Assembly (NCBI GenBank): GCA_907164885.2
Contig: OU015501.1
Span: 65,523,308 to 65,587,307 of the forward strand
From: Dolomedes plantarius
Lineage: Eukaryota > Arthropoda > Arachnida > Araneae > Dolomedidae
Direction of reading: 5' to 3'
Length of the DNA stretch: 64,000 nt
Made by a program: the position numbers and the translations under genes. Shown piece after piece: positions 33,995-45,670 of this stretch; positions within the stretch are counted from its first letter, which is position 1, and each line of letters begins with the position of its first letter. A model generated the notes under the pieces. It was not told the DNA's origin. It saw nothing but the letters and a program-made list of their open reading frames with translations, and did not search any database.

Positions 33995-35200
33995 AAGTTA
34001 GGAACAAAATTCGGGATGCAGATGAGCGAATATCATCAAGACCTAAGACGTTGGAAAAAATCTTTTGTTGAAAGTTTTCAATTAAACTATCAGCCTCAAT
34101 ATAATGCCATTTAATCCTGGGATGAACAATTCAATAGTATAAATAATTTTTTATGGATGAAAACGTCTTTATCCTTCTAAGCGATATGATAAAATATCCA
34201 GAATAAAATGAAAAGATCCTTGGAAAATTTTAAATAAATCTTATACTACGTAACTGAATGAATGTAAGTATTTAGGCAAGGATTAAAAACCCCAAAACTT
34301 TTAAGAATTGATATTTAAATCATTAAAATTTTATTTCATGAAATTTTAAGAGAATTTCATTTGTAAAATAAATCAAACGGCTTTTTGAAAACAGAATATT
34401 CTTATCTTGGATGGCAAAATATACTAATAAAGAAGTACATACAAATGCATGTTTTTCTTCATTTTATGAAAGTATTTTTTCGAGATTCTTCCACAAACCA
34501 CGTATTCTTATTTCCAATGATTTAATATAGCCCTAACTATAAACTAGAAAATTTAAAGGTCTTGCGTTATCACATTACCTTGTGCATGTGTATATGATGA
34601 CTGTGCATATACCACTCACTGAATTTTTAAAAAAATATCAGCTTGAACGAGACATGCGGATTGATTTACTTTCGATGGAGATGTTTCATGTAAGTCGACA
34701 TCTATTGCTATCATTATGAAAACAAATTTGAGAGCAGGTTAATACGGTTTTGGTATATCAAAAGAATTATAGTAAAGAAATTATGCTGATAAAAAATACA
34801 GGTACATAATATTACCGCATTTTCATTAGTAATAAATAGAAAGCCACTAAAGCAAATATTAGACATAAAACATTGTCAATTTCAGGTTTTTTCATCCTAA
34901 ATTGATAAGAGATATCTAATCATTAGGAAAGAGAACCCTGTAAATTTCAGATGGGAAGAAGGCACTGGACAAATCAGGGTGATTAGTGTCCCAGAAGATA
35001 TTCGGAGAGCGTGTTTTTTCCATTTTATAGGTGTTGAAGTGGTGCGTTATCAGTAGAGGAACTATACATTAATGCAAATGTCTACAATATGCAAGAAAAC
35101 ATCTAAGATCTATTAACCTTTAGCTTACGGGGCCCATTTTTCCAATTCCCTCTGTAGAACGGGAAACTTCATACCCCCTTTGTAAGATCGGTCATTAAGA
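33995..35200. other. AT-rich DNA, nothing recognised
   Basis: No supported feature. Confidence 0.5.
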
Positions 35201-35203
35201 GGG

Positions 35204-35205
<2 letters not shown>

Positions 35206-35275
<70 letters not shown>
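35206..35275. repeat. (TA)n microsatellite, 70 bp
   Basis: An uninterrupted TA run directly abuts the truncated Tc1 fragment. The missing part of that element would be expected here. Confidence 0.95.
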
Positions 35276-35277
<2 letters not shown>

Positions 35278-35801
35278 CGTGCTTCAGCCGCCGGCTTCGT
35301 AGCCCTATAAGAATCAGAGCACACTGCACTGTGTGTTGAGAAACACTGTCTGGGTCACCACTATTGTAGCTGCTGGTAATTTCGGCTATTGTAGCTCTTC
35401 GGTCACGGCGAATAATGCGTAACAATCTCCGCTCTCCTCTGGAATCAACGCGCCGTGGGCGACACACCTCTGGCCGGCGACTTCCCATACACCACCCATA
35501 CTTCACCACCCATACACCACTCTTAATACGTGCTCACAACGACTGCGCAGGAACAGCCCACCAAATGCGCCGTTTCTGATATCGAAGTTCCCTGGCGCCG
35601 AGCCATAACGATTTGACCTTTATCGAAGTCTGATAAATCAGCTGCTTTTCCCATTATGTCGCTAATCACTCTATGTCTAGAAAGACAATGCATGGGCCCT
35701 TTATATACTCCAAATTCAGCGGCGCAAGCGCCGTGGTTTTTTTTCTGGGTTAGCTCATTTCTACAGAAGGAGGGTGGTCATAATGTAATGGCTCTTCGGT
35801 G
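35276..35801 (-). pseudogene. Tc1-like transposase, N-terminal part only
   Basis: The element reads on the minus strand from a terminal inverted repeat at 35,801 (CACCGAAGAGCCATTACATT, next to TA). A start near 35,656 gives [20 protein letters not shown], then [13 protein letters not shown], the first helix-turn-helix. After a frame change, RRLLRIIRRDRRATIAEITS and VSQHTVQCALILIGLRSRRL form the second DNA-binding domain typical of Tc1. Translation then runs into the TA microsatellite, so the catalytic DDE domain and the other terminal repeat are absent. It cannot be active. Confidence 0.85.
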
Positions 35802-36300
35802 TATATATATATTTGTAACACGGGCGAAAACGGTTGATATTTTCCCCACGTCTGTGCGTCACGAACAACTTTCATTCAGTTCTGCATCAAACGTCGTCGG
35901 CCGGTGTAACTTTTGACATCTTGACGGTAGTCCATCCAAATATGGCCCCCCCAGGCCTCTCAAATTCCCGGGCACACAAAGAGCACCGCTTCTTCTAACA
36001 AACTTTTATTTTCCTATCAACTGCTACATCTTTACATGACGACAGAAATCCGGGGAGTGCCCACATCTACATGACGCAGAGCCTTTTTTAGACTTTTTGG
36101 AGTGGCTCGTCATGTGATCTTGAAAAAGAATACTAATTGGTTAACTCTGACTCTCGAGCCAGAGGTGACGTATTATCTTACGTAAAGATGCGCGAGAAAT
36201 TATATTTTTTAAGGTGACGCTACGCTTATGCTTTGTTCTCAGAATCAGAAGCGAAATTAGCACGTACGCCCAAGGGAATTTAGAATAAACTAGGATTTGA
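35802..36300 (-). mobile_element. GC-richer transposon-like block, possible LTR
   Basis: On the minus strand there is an AAAATAAAAGTTTG poly(A)-like site near 36,000-36,015, then TGTGTGCCCGGGAATTTGAG, and further on an ATG (about 35,919) followed by SKVTPADDV and a stop. This could be an LTR end with the start of a gag-like frame, but no protein domain was recognised and the edges are estimates. Confidence 0.3.
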
Positions 36301-36316
36301 AAGGCTAAAGGGTTTT

Positions 36317-36323
<7 letters not shown>

Positions 36324-36368
<45 letters not shown>
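36324..36368. repeat. (AT)n microsatellite
   Basis: A pure AT run of 45 bp. No Tc1 end touches it. Confidence 0.95.
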
Positions 36369-36371
<3 letters not shown>

Positions 36372-36466
36372 TTCTTGGGCCCGTTTTCTTGGGATACATG
36401 ATATCCCACCCCGTAAGGAAAAGGTTAAAGACGAAATTTAAAACTATCAGCATTTCCCATTGGCAC

Positions 36467-36790
36467 CTGGTATCCTAGTGGTTACCACGTCGGAGTACAA
36501 CCTTTAGGTTGCTCGGTTCGGATTCCAATATACGCCACCGAAAACTTCGTATCTCCGCCGGGTTGGACACGTTAATTCAGTAGGCCGGAATGGCCTTCCA
36601 TGTCCTATGACGGTGGGAGGAGGGTTACATTCCCCAAAAATCACCCCTGGGCGTGCTCGGGCTGAATTGAGGTATCCTGAGAGGGCAATGTTGGTTCATC
36701 TATACGGCGGCGCCCCCCCCCCCCCATTACAAGAAAACCAGCAAATCTCATGGGTGAATGCTGAAAAGACAAGTGCCTGCCATGTAAGAA
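36467..36790 (+). mobile_element. tRNA-derived SINE, family 3, copy 2
   Basis: Head TATCCTAGTGGTTACCACG (A-box region) and TTGCTCGGTTCGGATTCC (B box). The body has GACGGTGGGAGGAGGGTTAC and ACCCCTGGGCGTGCTCGG, and the tail GAAAAGACAAGTGCCTGCC. A run of about 15 C lies at 36,712-36,725. The body matches 22,946 and 42,838. Confidence 0.8.
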
Positions 36791-36919
36791 ACAAAACACT
36801 GTTTTTCATGAACTGCTGTTGCAGGAATAGGCATTGGTAATTGAACTTGATTACTGGCTCGCTAACAATACTTTGGTGACTCTGCGATGTAGTTTGAAGT
36901 TTACTATGAAGTTTATATA

Positions 36920-37419
36920 CAGGGTCTTCGAAATAGGTATCCGTGATTGCAACGGAAAATAAAGAACCATATAATAGAACTCATGGTATTTATTTTTTCA
37001 CCAAAAGATACTGAAACGAATCAAGTTTTGGACATTACCTAATACGTTTCAGTATGAACACGCTCGATCATAGGAGTCACAGTCGCTATTGCAGCAGTGA
37101 TTCTGTTTGATAAATGGCATAGTTCCAGATCTTCTCAGTGTACACAATGTTTTTCAGGTAACCCTATAGGAAAAAGTCGAAAGGGGTCAATTCGGGGTGG
37201 CCAAAAAAGTGGACCGCCCCCAACGTCAAAACCCATGTAGCAGGAGGCGGGACGCCACAGCATCGGCGCATGCCCCCAGCGCAGTCACAGTCATCATGAC
37301 GTGGGAAAACAAAACTCCCAGTGTTAACATACCATCCGCTGCTAGGGAAAATCCGATCAGTTATTTGTTGTTTCCGGTGTGTACATCTGAAATTACGAAC
37401 AACTTTTTCGATGACCCTG
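36920..37419 (-). mobile_element. Internally deleted mariner-like element
   Basis: Ends CAGGGTCTTCGAAA at 36,920 and TTTTTCGATGACCCTG at 37,419 are imperfect inverted repeats next to TA on each side. On the minus strand a remnant reads PELTPFDFFL, a stop, then GYLKNIVYTEKIW, like the PDLTPLDFFLWG region near the catalytic end of mariner-type transposases. Only about 500 bp remain, so most of the gene has been deleted. Confidence 0.75.
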
Positions 37420-37764
37420 TATTTGTGAACATAAACTGGTTATTGTTACAGTTCGAGCAGTTTTGTTTATACTATTGGGAAGGAGTAAAATAATCAAAAT
37501 ATACGTCTAGAATATGCCAAGGCAGGTGATAGAAGTTAGTACCCAGGAAGTGGCAGCCCATCATCCCATAACGCATGCAGCCATCAGCAGCTGAATGATA
37601 TCTAATACCAGTACCGTAGAACTCTGTCGTGATCCTTAACGTAAATAATAGAGATTGGCACATACGAAATTAGATCATGAGAAATAAAGAAAAAAGACCG
37701 TTTGAATATTTCATAACTAGGTAGAATATTACTATGGAAAAAAGCATCTATAACAAGTTTTTAC

Positions 37765-37865
37765 TGTGACACTCTTTTGTGTAACTTGTTTTGAGTCCTG
37801 TGAGGTCTTGAAGGAAACTTCATTTCTTAAACCCAGAATGTCTTGGACAGCACGTGAAATGTCTT
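37765..37865 (-). CDS. Candidate internal exon, minus strand
   Basis: Acceptor AATTATTTTTATTCCAAAACAG ends at 37,866; donor ACA|GTAAAA follows base 37,765. The 101 bp exon starts with two bases of a split codon and ends on a codon boundary. It reads DISRAVQDILGLRNEVSFKT, then SQDSKQVTQKSVT. The phase fits the exon that would end at 39,009 with one spare base. The charged, helical composition differs from chance translation of this DNA. No domain recognised. Confidence 0.4.
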
Positions 37866-39008
37866 CTGTTTTGGAATAAAAATAATTAATGAATGTCTCA
37901 CAATTTCTTAGAATATTGAGACAGAGATGCAAAATATATATCTGTTATCTGCAGCATGAGAATTTGAATATGTATTCAATTAGCCCTTATGAGTACTCGA
38001 ATCGTTATTTTGTAGTAGAACTTTTAGGGGATCATTCGTGTATGACATTTGTAGGACATTAATGAAAAGATATTGCGTCAGTTATATTATCATGATTTTT
38101 TTTCGATCATTTCGCACATAAGACAGAGGAACAGATTTTTAAGCAGTACTGTTAAATCTAGCTCAAATAACATGAAAATGAGGAGTTTTCAGATGTACTC
38201 ATACTCTTATATTTTGCTCATAATCTTGTCCTATCAGTTACATACACAGTTTTTTTCTCACTATTTAAGAACAGTGGGCAAATGGAATGATCAAGTTCAC
38301 TTCTAGCATCTTTCTCTCTCTATCAGCTATCTCCAACGACGTTGACAAAGCTGGGATATATCATAATACATAGAATCTATTAAGAATCAAAATTTAAAGG
38401 AATTAATTTTTAAATTTATTAATTCAACGAATAAATGTGATCAAGCTGCATGTAATCTGAATCTGTGAGTGTAAACTGTAATGTGGCCCTTCAGATTATC
38501 CAAGATGTTTAAAAACCTGTGATTACTAGTTCATGTACTGCTTCTACAAACTTAGCAACAGTTGTTTTCATAATATTTTCCCCTTCTGTCTTTACAATAT
38601 CTATGTATTTACCATTTGAACTTCGAACAAATTACTTCCATTAAAACCTTAATTAATTTCAGACTGTTTGATCCTTGTCGTCAACCAACACCCCTTTATA
38701 AAGATTAAATTAAAAAATGGATGTATTGACAACTGGAAATTAAAATATAAACACTAAAAGCTAATTCTTATTTATAACAAGAAAATTTTCAAAGATGGAT
38801 AAGCTTTTTTCCGACATATAGATTCCAATATATACACTGTTTAATTATCAACGTTAAAAGATAAAATACCTATGATGCTAAAATAACATATTTTATGTTA
38901 CACGCAGCTAATATTTTTTTAAAACTGCAAACAATATAGTTTTGATATGTAAAAATTAATTTCTTTTATTCTTTGAAATTTAAAATGCCAAAACTTTCCC
39001 ATCAATAC
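37866..39008 (-). other. Putative intron, minus strand
   Basis: AT-rich and without recognised repeats. It would begin GTATTG and end AAAACAG on the minus strand. Confidence 0.3.
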
Positions 39009-39308
39009 CTAAAGTTCTTAAAGCCCTTTTTGTGTTTTGCATTGATGAGTTGTTTATTGCTTCGAGAATTCCATCATTTTCCCGTTCTAGGAATTTGATT
39101 ACGAGAAATTGATCTTCATGCCTGTCCAAACGAGATCTTTCAGGTATTTTAACAATCAGACAATCAGTCAATCGAGGTGAATTGGAAATTCTTTCGTAGT
39201 TAGTATTTGTTCTGTGATTAATTAGAGAACAACAACAGTATCGACAGCGATAAATTGAATTATTGTTTTTGGAACTATATTTTTTATGAAAGTGGGTGAG
39301 TTTTTTTA
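39009..39308 (-). CDS. Candidate exon of an unidentified minus-strand gene
   Basis: The minus-strand frame is open from 39,308 to 38,980. The acceptor TTTATTTAAGTTACAG ends at 39,309; the donor TTTAG|GTATTG follows base 39,009. The peptide contains YRCRYCCCSLINHR (a cysteine cluster), then TDCLIVKIPERSRLDRHEDQ, FLVIKFLERENDGILEAINN and NTKRALRTL. The exon takes two bases from the previous codon and leaves one, matching the neighbours at 39,640 and 37,865. Alternatively it is terminal: the frame ends LGIDGKVLAF at 38,980, with an AATAAA about 14 bases beyond. A second acceptor at 39,212 is possible. Product unknown. Confidence 0.45.
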
Positions 39309-39639
39309 CTGTAACTTAAATAAAAAAATAATTTCTAAGCATCCATTGGTTTCTCCATGATAAATATAAAGTACTGTAAAAAATGTATTAATATTTGAAA
39401 GCTTTAGATTTTAAACAAACATTTAGTGATCTAAAGACAAGTAGTGATACTTCTAAAATATATAAATCTTGAATCTTTAGTAACTCTCTATGTTTATTTT
39501 ATTGACCAAATAGTAAGGCAGTCATAACACTGCAGTTACTACGTATAGTAAGTTGCAAAACTTTTGTTCTTTGGTATAAATATGAATTACCTCCATTTTC
39601 ACAGTCTGGGATTGTCTACAAAATTCCAGTAAAAATTAC

Positions 39640-39761
39640 CTGTAAAGAGGTGAAAAGTGCTTTGAAATGGTAAGGAGCTTTTTGTAATGAGAATTTTGAG
39701 TTCAGCTTTGCTAATCATTTTTTCACGCCTATTTACTAGACTGTAAGCTCGTGGAATGTTT
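39640..39761 (-). CDS. Candidate internal exon, minus strand
   Basis: Flanked by strong sites: acceptor CTAAATTTGTTCCCGCAG ending at 39,762, and donor TTTACAG|GTAATT after base 39,640. Only one phase is open over the 122 bp: one spare base, 40 codons, one spare base. It begins NIPRAYSLVNRREKMISKAE and ends SLPFQSTFHLFT. The trailing base joins in phase with the exon starting at 39,308 (GTA across the junction). The 331 bp intron is compact. I do not recognise the protein. Confidence 0.45.
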
Positions 39762-39764
39762 CTG

Positions 39765-41110
39765 CGGGAACAAATTTAGGATTTGTCTGATGGTATTAAC
39801 CGTGCATATGTAAGTGAAATTACTGGAAATATGATTTTGTCTGTTTTTAATCTGGACTCATAAAGTTGGTATTGCTATATCTCGGTATGTAACCTAAAAA
39901 TTTAATATGAGGGAATACTTAAAGTAATCTATATTATTTCCTATTATATGTGTCAAGGGATAGTATTTTTCTCCATTTAAGTAGAAATAAGGCAAAATAA
40001 AACAATGCTGTCTCATATATGCTTATTAATATTTTAACTATATGTGTAATCTATATGTTGACTACTTTGAACTTTTATGATTCAGAAGCTATATATCTAA
40101 ACTATTCTCCCTTTATTCACAATTTTTACAGATATTTTTGCTAATTTTTACCAAAGAAAAATTTATGCGTTAGCTTTCATTGAAACAGATAAACGGATGT
40201 ACATATTTAGTTTATAAATTTCCGTCTTAATAATACTTCTAACTGAGTCTTTATTGAAAAAATATTAAAACTACTCTTTCTATTTAATGCGAAATAAAAA
40301 TCATTATAGTGCAAAATAATTAGCAAAAGAGTAAAAATATATTTTAACCTTTCTGAAAAGAATTTTTGAAATTCTTGTTTTAAGTTTTTTTAAAATCAAA
40401 AATTAGAAAAGTATCGTTGAATTTATTTATTTTCTGTGTAAAAAAAATCTTCTAGACTCCTTACATCCCGTTCCTTCCAAAGATTTAACTCACCGTCACA
40501 AGGGATTTAACTAATCCTCAATTCAAAGACATCCCACATGACGATTTATCAGAGTACAAAATGTTGAATGAATGCAAAATAAAGAAGTCGCCGTGTTTCT
40601 AAATATAGAGCTATGGAAAAGGGATAAGAAAGATTAAACGGTAGAGCAGTCTTTACATTGATGCATGTGTGAGGGAAATACGTCAGATTTATGTTGCATG
40701 ATGAAATGTTGATAAATATAAGACTGCTTGAGAAAGCAGATATTGTAAGAAGATAAACCTCTACCCATGCAAAGTTTTAACTTAGGAATATATCTTGATG
40801 CATCTTCAACTTAAGCTTATTTTCTAGCTATTTTTGATTACGTATAACATAGAAACTTTTCTCTAAAAGCTTTTTCTATTTTGAATTTATGTTTAAAGCC
40901 AAATTTACCCCTTTTAAAAAATATTTTTAAAAAATTGAATAACTTTAGTTCACTCACAAAATATTTCTTCACAAGAAGAGGTTGTTAAATCAGAGTTAAA
41001 AACGAATGGATTTTACTTAGTTTATAACTGTCATCTAAATTAGTTATGCATTATTTGAGGCAACTGCAAAAGTTTATTGAGAATTATATGCACTTCTATC
41101 CTAACTTTGG
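39765..41110. other. AT-rich DNA, nothing recognised
   Basis: May be intron of the minus-strand gene. No repeats noticed. Confidence 0.4.
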
Positions 41111-41111
41111 G

Positions 41112-41676
41112 TATGTATATCTTGAACTGGCACTCTAAATAATTTCATTCAAACACAGTTCTCACATAATAACAATGTTTATTGAAATATTTGCATGTGT
41201 AAATTTTGCTTTTCAACATAAAGCAAGCGCACTACTAGTACGATATATATAATATTTATGCAAGGGAAATACAATTCAATATATTTTCTGGTATAACTAT
41301 TCATGCAATGAAAGTACAACTTGAGATACTCACAAATACTTCGGAAAGTAGACCAGCAGTGCTGCCTCGTAAACTTTAAGCCTAATAAGAACTCGCGTAG
41401 GTTTGACGCAACCTAGCTATGCCTCGATCTGCTGCTCGCAAAACTCAACTATTATTAAACGAGACTCTAAGCCTAGCTTCAGCTCGATACTTTGTTTCGT
41501 CAGCTCTACTCCTCCTTTCACTTCCTCTCACTTCCTTTCGCTTCCTTTTTCTAATCTAGCTGCTTGGTATTTATACCAACCGCGTATGCCGCAATTAGTA
41601 TATCTTAAGCAGCTTCTTTAACTTTATTCACTTAAAAGTTCGATTATTGTGAATCGAATTTTATGTAAACCTTACA
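41112..41676 (-). mobile_element. Solo-LTR-like repeat, minus strand, copy 1
   Basis: The same sequence occurs on the plus strand at 62,167-62,617. Read on the minus strand it begins TGTAAGGTTTACATAA, carries a TATA box in TTGGTATAAATACCAAGCAG (41,571-41,590), a purine-rich repeat of GGAAGTGA units (41,515-41,560), the AAAGTTTACGAGGCAGCACT string, a poly(A) signal AATAAA (41,178-41,183), and ends in CAAGATATACATA. Promoter, poly(A) site and TG...A ends are what an LTR would have. No internal gag-pol region lies next to it. Confidence 0.7.
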
Positions 41677-41679
41677 AGT

Positions 41680-42835
41680 TTATATTTGAGACTATGTAAC
41701 CACAGATAAATTTCTTTAAATGACATGTTTTTCATCTCATTTGTTGAATTTAAAATTTTTATGACTGTATATTTGACAGTCAAGCTATATATTAACCAAA
41801 AAAGGGACATGCCACAACAATAAGAAATTTACTCGTAGACCATAATCTTTTCTTTTAACAGTGAAACGTTTCAAAACTTTTTATTGTGAACTGTAAATAA
41901 AATATGCAGGTAGCACTTTCCCTTTAGAAATGGCTTTTGGAATCATCATAAATTAATATTCTCTCCGAAACATTTAAGTTTATTTTCACCTCTTTTTGAA
42001 ACAAGCAGCTCTGTTAAAATACATTTGAGTCTCAGGGGTATTAAAAGGCTGCTTCTAAAATTTTCTTGACTTTCGAAGACACACACGTAGAAATCTTAAA
42101 AATGATCTGCGGTAACTCACTATTATTTGAGGCAGTTTTGTTAATTTGAATTCTTAACGCGCATAAACATAAAAATTCTTAGCTGATTATGTCATTTAAT
42201 TGTAGCAGAAGTGTAAGTGTCCGCATAACAGCAAATTTTCATGGACACTGCAGGTACCTTTAGACACCATCTAAGTTTGTCTAGACGTTCCAAGAAATCA
42301 GGAGAAGCGTAATTGCGCACGTGAATTTCCCTAATTTTCCCAAAAAGAAGCTGGAGAGCAGAGGAAAGGCTTTAGAGATGTGCAAAAGTTCCAAGAGTAG
42401 GTTAGCGGACTTAAGTTCTTCTTTAATGGGTGAAACTCCAACGAATCAAAGACTGTCGTTAGAGTGAGTGTTTACATGTGACTCCATAACATGCTTTTGA
42501 ACAGCTTGTTCATCGGTACTATTTGTGGCTACGCGAGTTCTGTTATTCTGCTGGAAATTTCTGTACAGGACACAATTACGCAGACACGAAGCTTTTTAGA
42601 AAGAGAAGGAGCTGTGTGAAAGGGAGGATAGTATGTATTCAACTTTTAATATTTGCATGGATCATTGCATGACATTTACGGGGATAATCTCCGTACACTT
42701 GAAATAAGACGTACAATAAAATGAGTTTTCTCTTCCTTCCCTGAATTATAAGGAAAGTTACAATATTCGGGCATGCTATTCTAAACTTCATCAAAAAATA
42801 TCTTCTACAGTTTATTCCTATGGAATAAGAACATT
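41680..42835. other. Spacer, nothing recognised
   Basis: Slightly less AT-rich around 42,230-42,620, without recognisable coding or repeat structure. Confidence 0.45.
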
Positions 42836-42837
42836 AT

Positions 42838-43150
42838 AGTAGTTAGCAGGTTAGAATTCGGCATTGGTAGTGCTCGGTTCGAATCCCGACGAGTGCCACT
42901 GAATGCTTTCGTACCTACGCCAGGTATGGACACATTAATTCCATAAGACGGAGTGTTCCTTCAAGTATTTGTGTGGGAGGGAGGGACGAGTACATCTGAT
43001 GTTACCCCTGGGGTTGCTCTGTCGAAATTGAGGTGGCACCAAGCAGGGGACGGGTGTTGGATCCCCTATACAGTTCTTCTATTACAAGCTCCCATTTTGC
43101 TGTAACTACCGGAGATTGTCGAAAGACAATGCATCTGTCGCTTTGAAAAA
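42838..43150 (+). mobile_element. tRNA-derived SINE, family 3, copy 3
   Basis: Head TAGTTAGCAGGTTAGAATTC and B box TGCTCGGTTCGAATCCCGAC. The body has GTGTGGGAGGGAGGGACGAG, TTACCCCTGGGGTTGCTCTG and TCGAAATTGAGGTGGCACCA. It is the best-preserved copy of this family in the window. The end blends into an A-rich tract near 43,145. Confidence 0.85.
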
Positions 43151-43309
43151 AAGAAGTTTATTCTTATTCACCAATAAGCTGTTCCGTAAATATTAATTTA
43201 AAAAAACATGATGATTAAAATGTAGTTATAGTTATCTTATGTCTTTCAGTAATTTGAGCACATTTTTATTTTACTGCAAGTTATTTTAAAAGCATCTTTT
43301 TCTAACGTA

Positions 43310-43482
43310 ACGCAGATGGAACCTCGCTTCGTGCTTTTTTCTCATCCCACGTCACCAATTAGTGAGCCCAAATAGGTGAACTAATATCACTCTTTACAAG
43401 GGGACAGCACACGAATGTTTAAGGTTTTGTCGGGATTTGAAACCTAACCCACTTTGGGTAAATTCGCGACACTAACCGCTAT
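43310..43482 (-). mobile_element. tRNA-derived SINE, minus strand (family 2-like)
   Basis: On the minus strand, ATAGCGGTTAGTGTCGCGAA (A-box region) and AGGTTTCAAATCCCGAC (B box) are followed by a body with CACTAATTGGTGACGTGGGA. It resembles the head of family 2, but the body differs. Confidence 0.65.
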
Positions 43483-44127
43483 AAAATAAAAATGGGGACG
43501 ATCTGAAAGTGAAAAGTGTTTGCTGTCGTGGTCTTTTCTATGCAGCTTCTAACAGAACACTAAGACATACATTGAAGAAAACATTGACCCTTTTAAATGG
43601 AATTATTCAAGTAGTCTAAGAATGCTGCCTATTATTTCAATTCAAATTAGAGAAATTCTGGACCTGTGATTATACACTAATGTATAATTGCTTATATAGA
43701 TTTCAAAGAATTTACAATATATTAACAGTTTTCACAAGAATATACATAATTTGGCAGAGAAACATTTAAATAAAACTTCTTCAGTTTTAATATTTCACAT
43801 CTAGGGGTTATGCTTGAAAATATTTTCTATATCTTAATTCGGTTGAGCTACTCCAGCTGCTTCGAAATGTATAATTGTAGACATGCCTAGAATTAGTACA
43901 CTATCTAAAATACTGGAATAAATCAACTATCTATAAATCAACAAAATGCTCTGTTTCATCTGTAATACTTTTGACAAGAAAAAGAAGCCACCAGCCATCA
44001 CGGGTACCATATCATTAATGATGTTCGCAGTAACTGTTCACGAGACTTTAATATGAAGACGCTTTAATAACTACCATTATAGTCTCCCACAAATCAGTCT
44101 GTGTAGTTCATGTCTCTTCCTCTATCT

Positions 44128-44129
<2 letters not shown>

Positions 44130-44176
<47 letters not shown>
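44130..44176. repeat. (TA)n microsatellite left of the Tc1 element
   Basis: A TA run of about 47 bp ends exactly at the left terminal inverted repeat of the Tc1 element. Confidence 0.95.
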
Positions 44177-44179
<3 letters not shown>

Positions 44180-45668
44180 TAGTTATCAAAAATTAAGGAA
44201 AAATCACAAAAGGAGGGATAACACGTTCAAAATTAGGCAAGTCAATTTAAAATTTGAAGATGCTGTTAAGTAAAAGGTGCTGAACAATACTACATTATGC
44301 AAAATAGTGGCGCTGCAGTCGGAATACGTCATTTGCGAGGAGCATAAAAGTGCATGTCTCAGAGAAAGGTGGTAATTGTCGCTGCGAGGCTGAGATTAGA
44401 CATTTGGCATAACAAAATTGTAACAATGACCTCCAGGCATCATTTGACTGAAGAATTGCGATGGCGAGCTATTGGGAGACTAGAGGCAGGACAAAGTCAG
44501 ACAGAAGTGGCCAGATGGCTAAATGCGAGTCTATCTGTGGTTCATAGACTTTGGAAACAATTTCTAACCACAGATTCGGCATCCAGGAGGTTCAGCCAAG
44601 GACGTTCAGCCAAGGACTACGACGAGTGCCGATGACCGATATTTTTCATTATGCTCACGAAGGTATAGAACCGTAACTCCGTCTGAACTTAGTCCTCCCT
44701 CACTGCAAGCTCCGGAAGGTTGATATCACGGTCAACCATGCGTAGAAGGATTCACCAAGGTGGTCTTCTTGTGAGCCAACCAGCCATTTGCGTCCCGCTC
44801 ACGTCACGCCATAGGCGGGAACGTTTGCAGTGGGAAGTCAACATGTCCACTAGAAGCGTGATCAATGGGGGGCTGTTCTCTTTACGGGTGAGTCCAGGTT
44901 TAGCCTCCAAAGCGATAGTAGGCGTATTTTGATTTGGAGAGAACCTGGAACTCGTTTACATTCATCACACATCCGTGAAAGAGATGCATACGGATCAGGC
45001 AATATCTGTGTTTGAGGTGGTATCTCTTTCGGTAGACGCATAGACCTCCATGTCTTTCCCCGTGGAAATGTGAATCCTCACACCTATAGAGATGACATCC
45101 TTGATGCTCATGTGCGTCCTTATGCCGGGGCAATAAGTGATGCTTTCATGCTACAGGACGATAACTCGAGACCGAACAAGTCTCGCATCGTAGATGCTTA
45201 TCTTGAGCAGGAAACAATTCAGCGCAGGGAGTGGCCAGCTCGATCACCGGACCTGAATCCTATCGAGCATGTTTGGGATGCTTTAGGACGACGTATAACT
45301 GCTATCAATCCTCCTAGGACCCTAGCCACTCTTTCAACTGTTTTGCAAGAACAATGGCTCTAACTTCCTACCGAACTCATAGACCGCATAATTGACAGCA
45401 TCACACATCACTGTTTGTGCTGTATTGCTTCTCGGGGGATCATACGCCCTATTAAAGGTACTTTTCCTATACCAAACTGATACATCTGATTTGTTCATTG
45501 TATACATATGCTAGTTTTTATAACACCATAATTGTCTGGCGATTTCTTTTTATGCTATTCTATACCTGCCTACGTGTTGTATAATATGTATAGGTTTCAT
45601 TAAATTCTACGTGTAACTTTTTGAGTAATCGCTATTTTTGTGACTTTTCCTTAATTTTTGATAACCAG

Positions 45669-45670
<2 letters not shown>
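44177..45670 (+). mobile_element. Tc1-like transposon with both terminal inverted repeats
   Basis: The left end reads TACTAGTTATCAAAAATTAA. The right end, read on the minus strand, gives CACTGGTTATCAAAAATTAA. Similarity continues through GGAAAA.TCACAAA, giving inverted repeats of at least 34 bp. TA lies on both sides. The length (1,494 bp) fits a complete Tc1 element, and it encodes a broken transposase. The TA runs on both sides make the exact target duplication impossible to define. Confidence 0.92.
44354..45363 (+). pseudogene. Tc1 transposase, full length but inactive
   Basis: The N-terminus (in the frame opening at 44,354) has SRHHLTEELRWRAIGRLEAG and a helix-turn-helix VVHRLWKQF. A perfect 14 bp tandem duplication (GTTCAGCCAAGGAC at 44,590-44,603 and 44,604-44,617) shifts the frame. 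The second DNA-binding helix SRSTMRRRIHQGGL follows at about 44,720. The first catalytic Asp (normally FTDES) is Gly here: FTGESRFSLQ, codon 44,887-44,889. The other two are kept: MLQDDNSRP (about 45,148) and SPDLNPIEHVWDAL (about 45,244-45,285). Frameshifts, a stop and the lost Asp make it inactive. The family binds the inverted repeats and cuts at TA. Confidence 0.9.
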
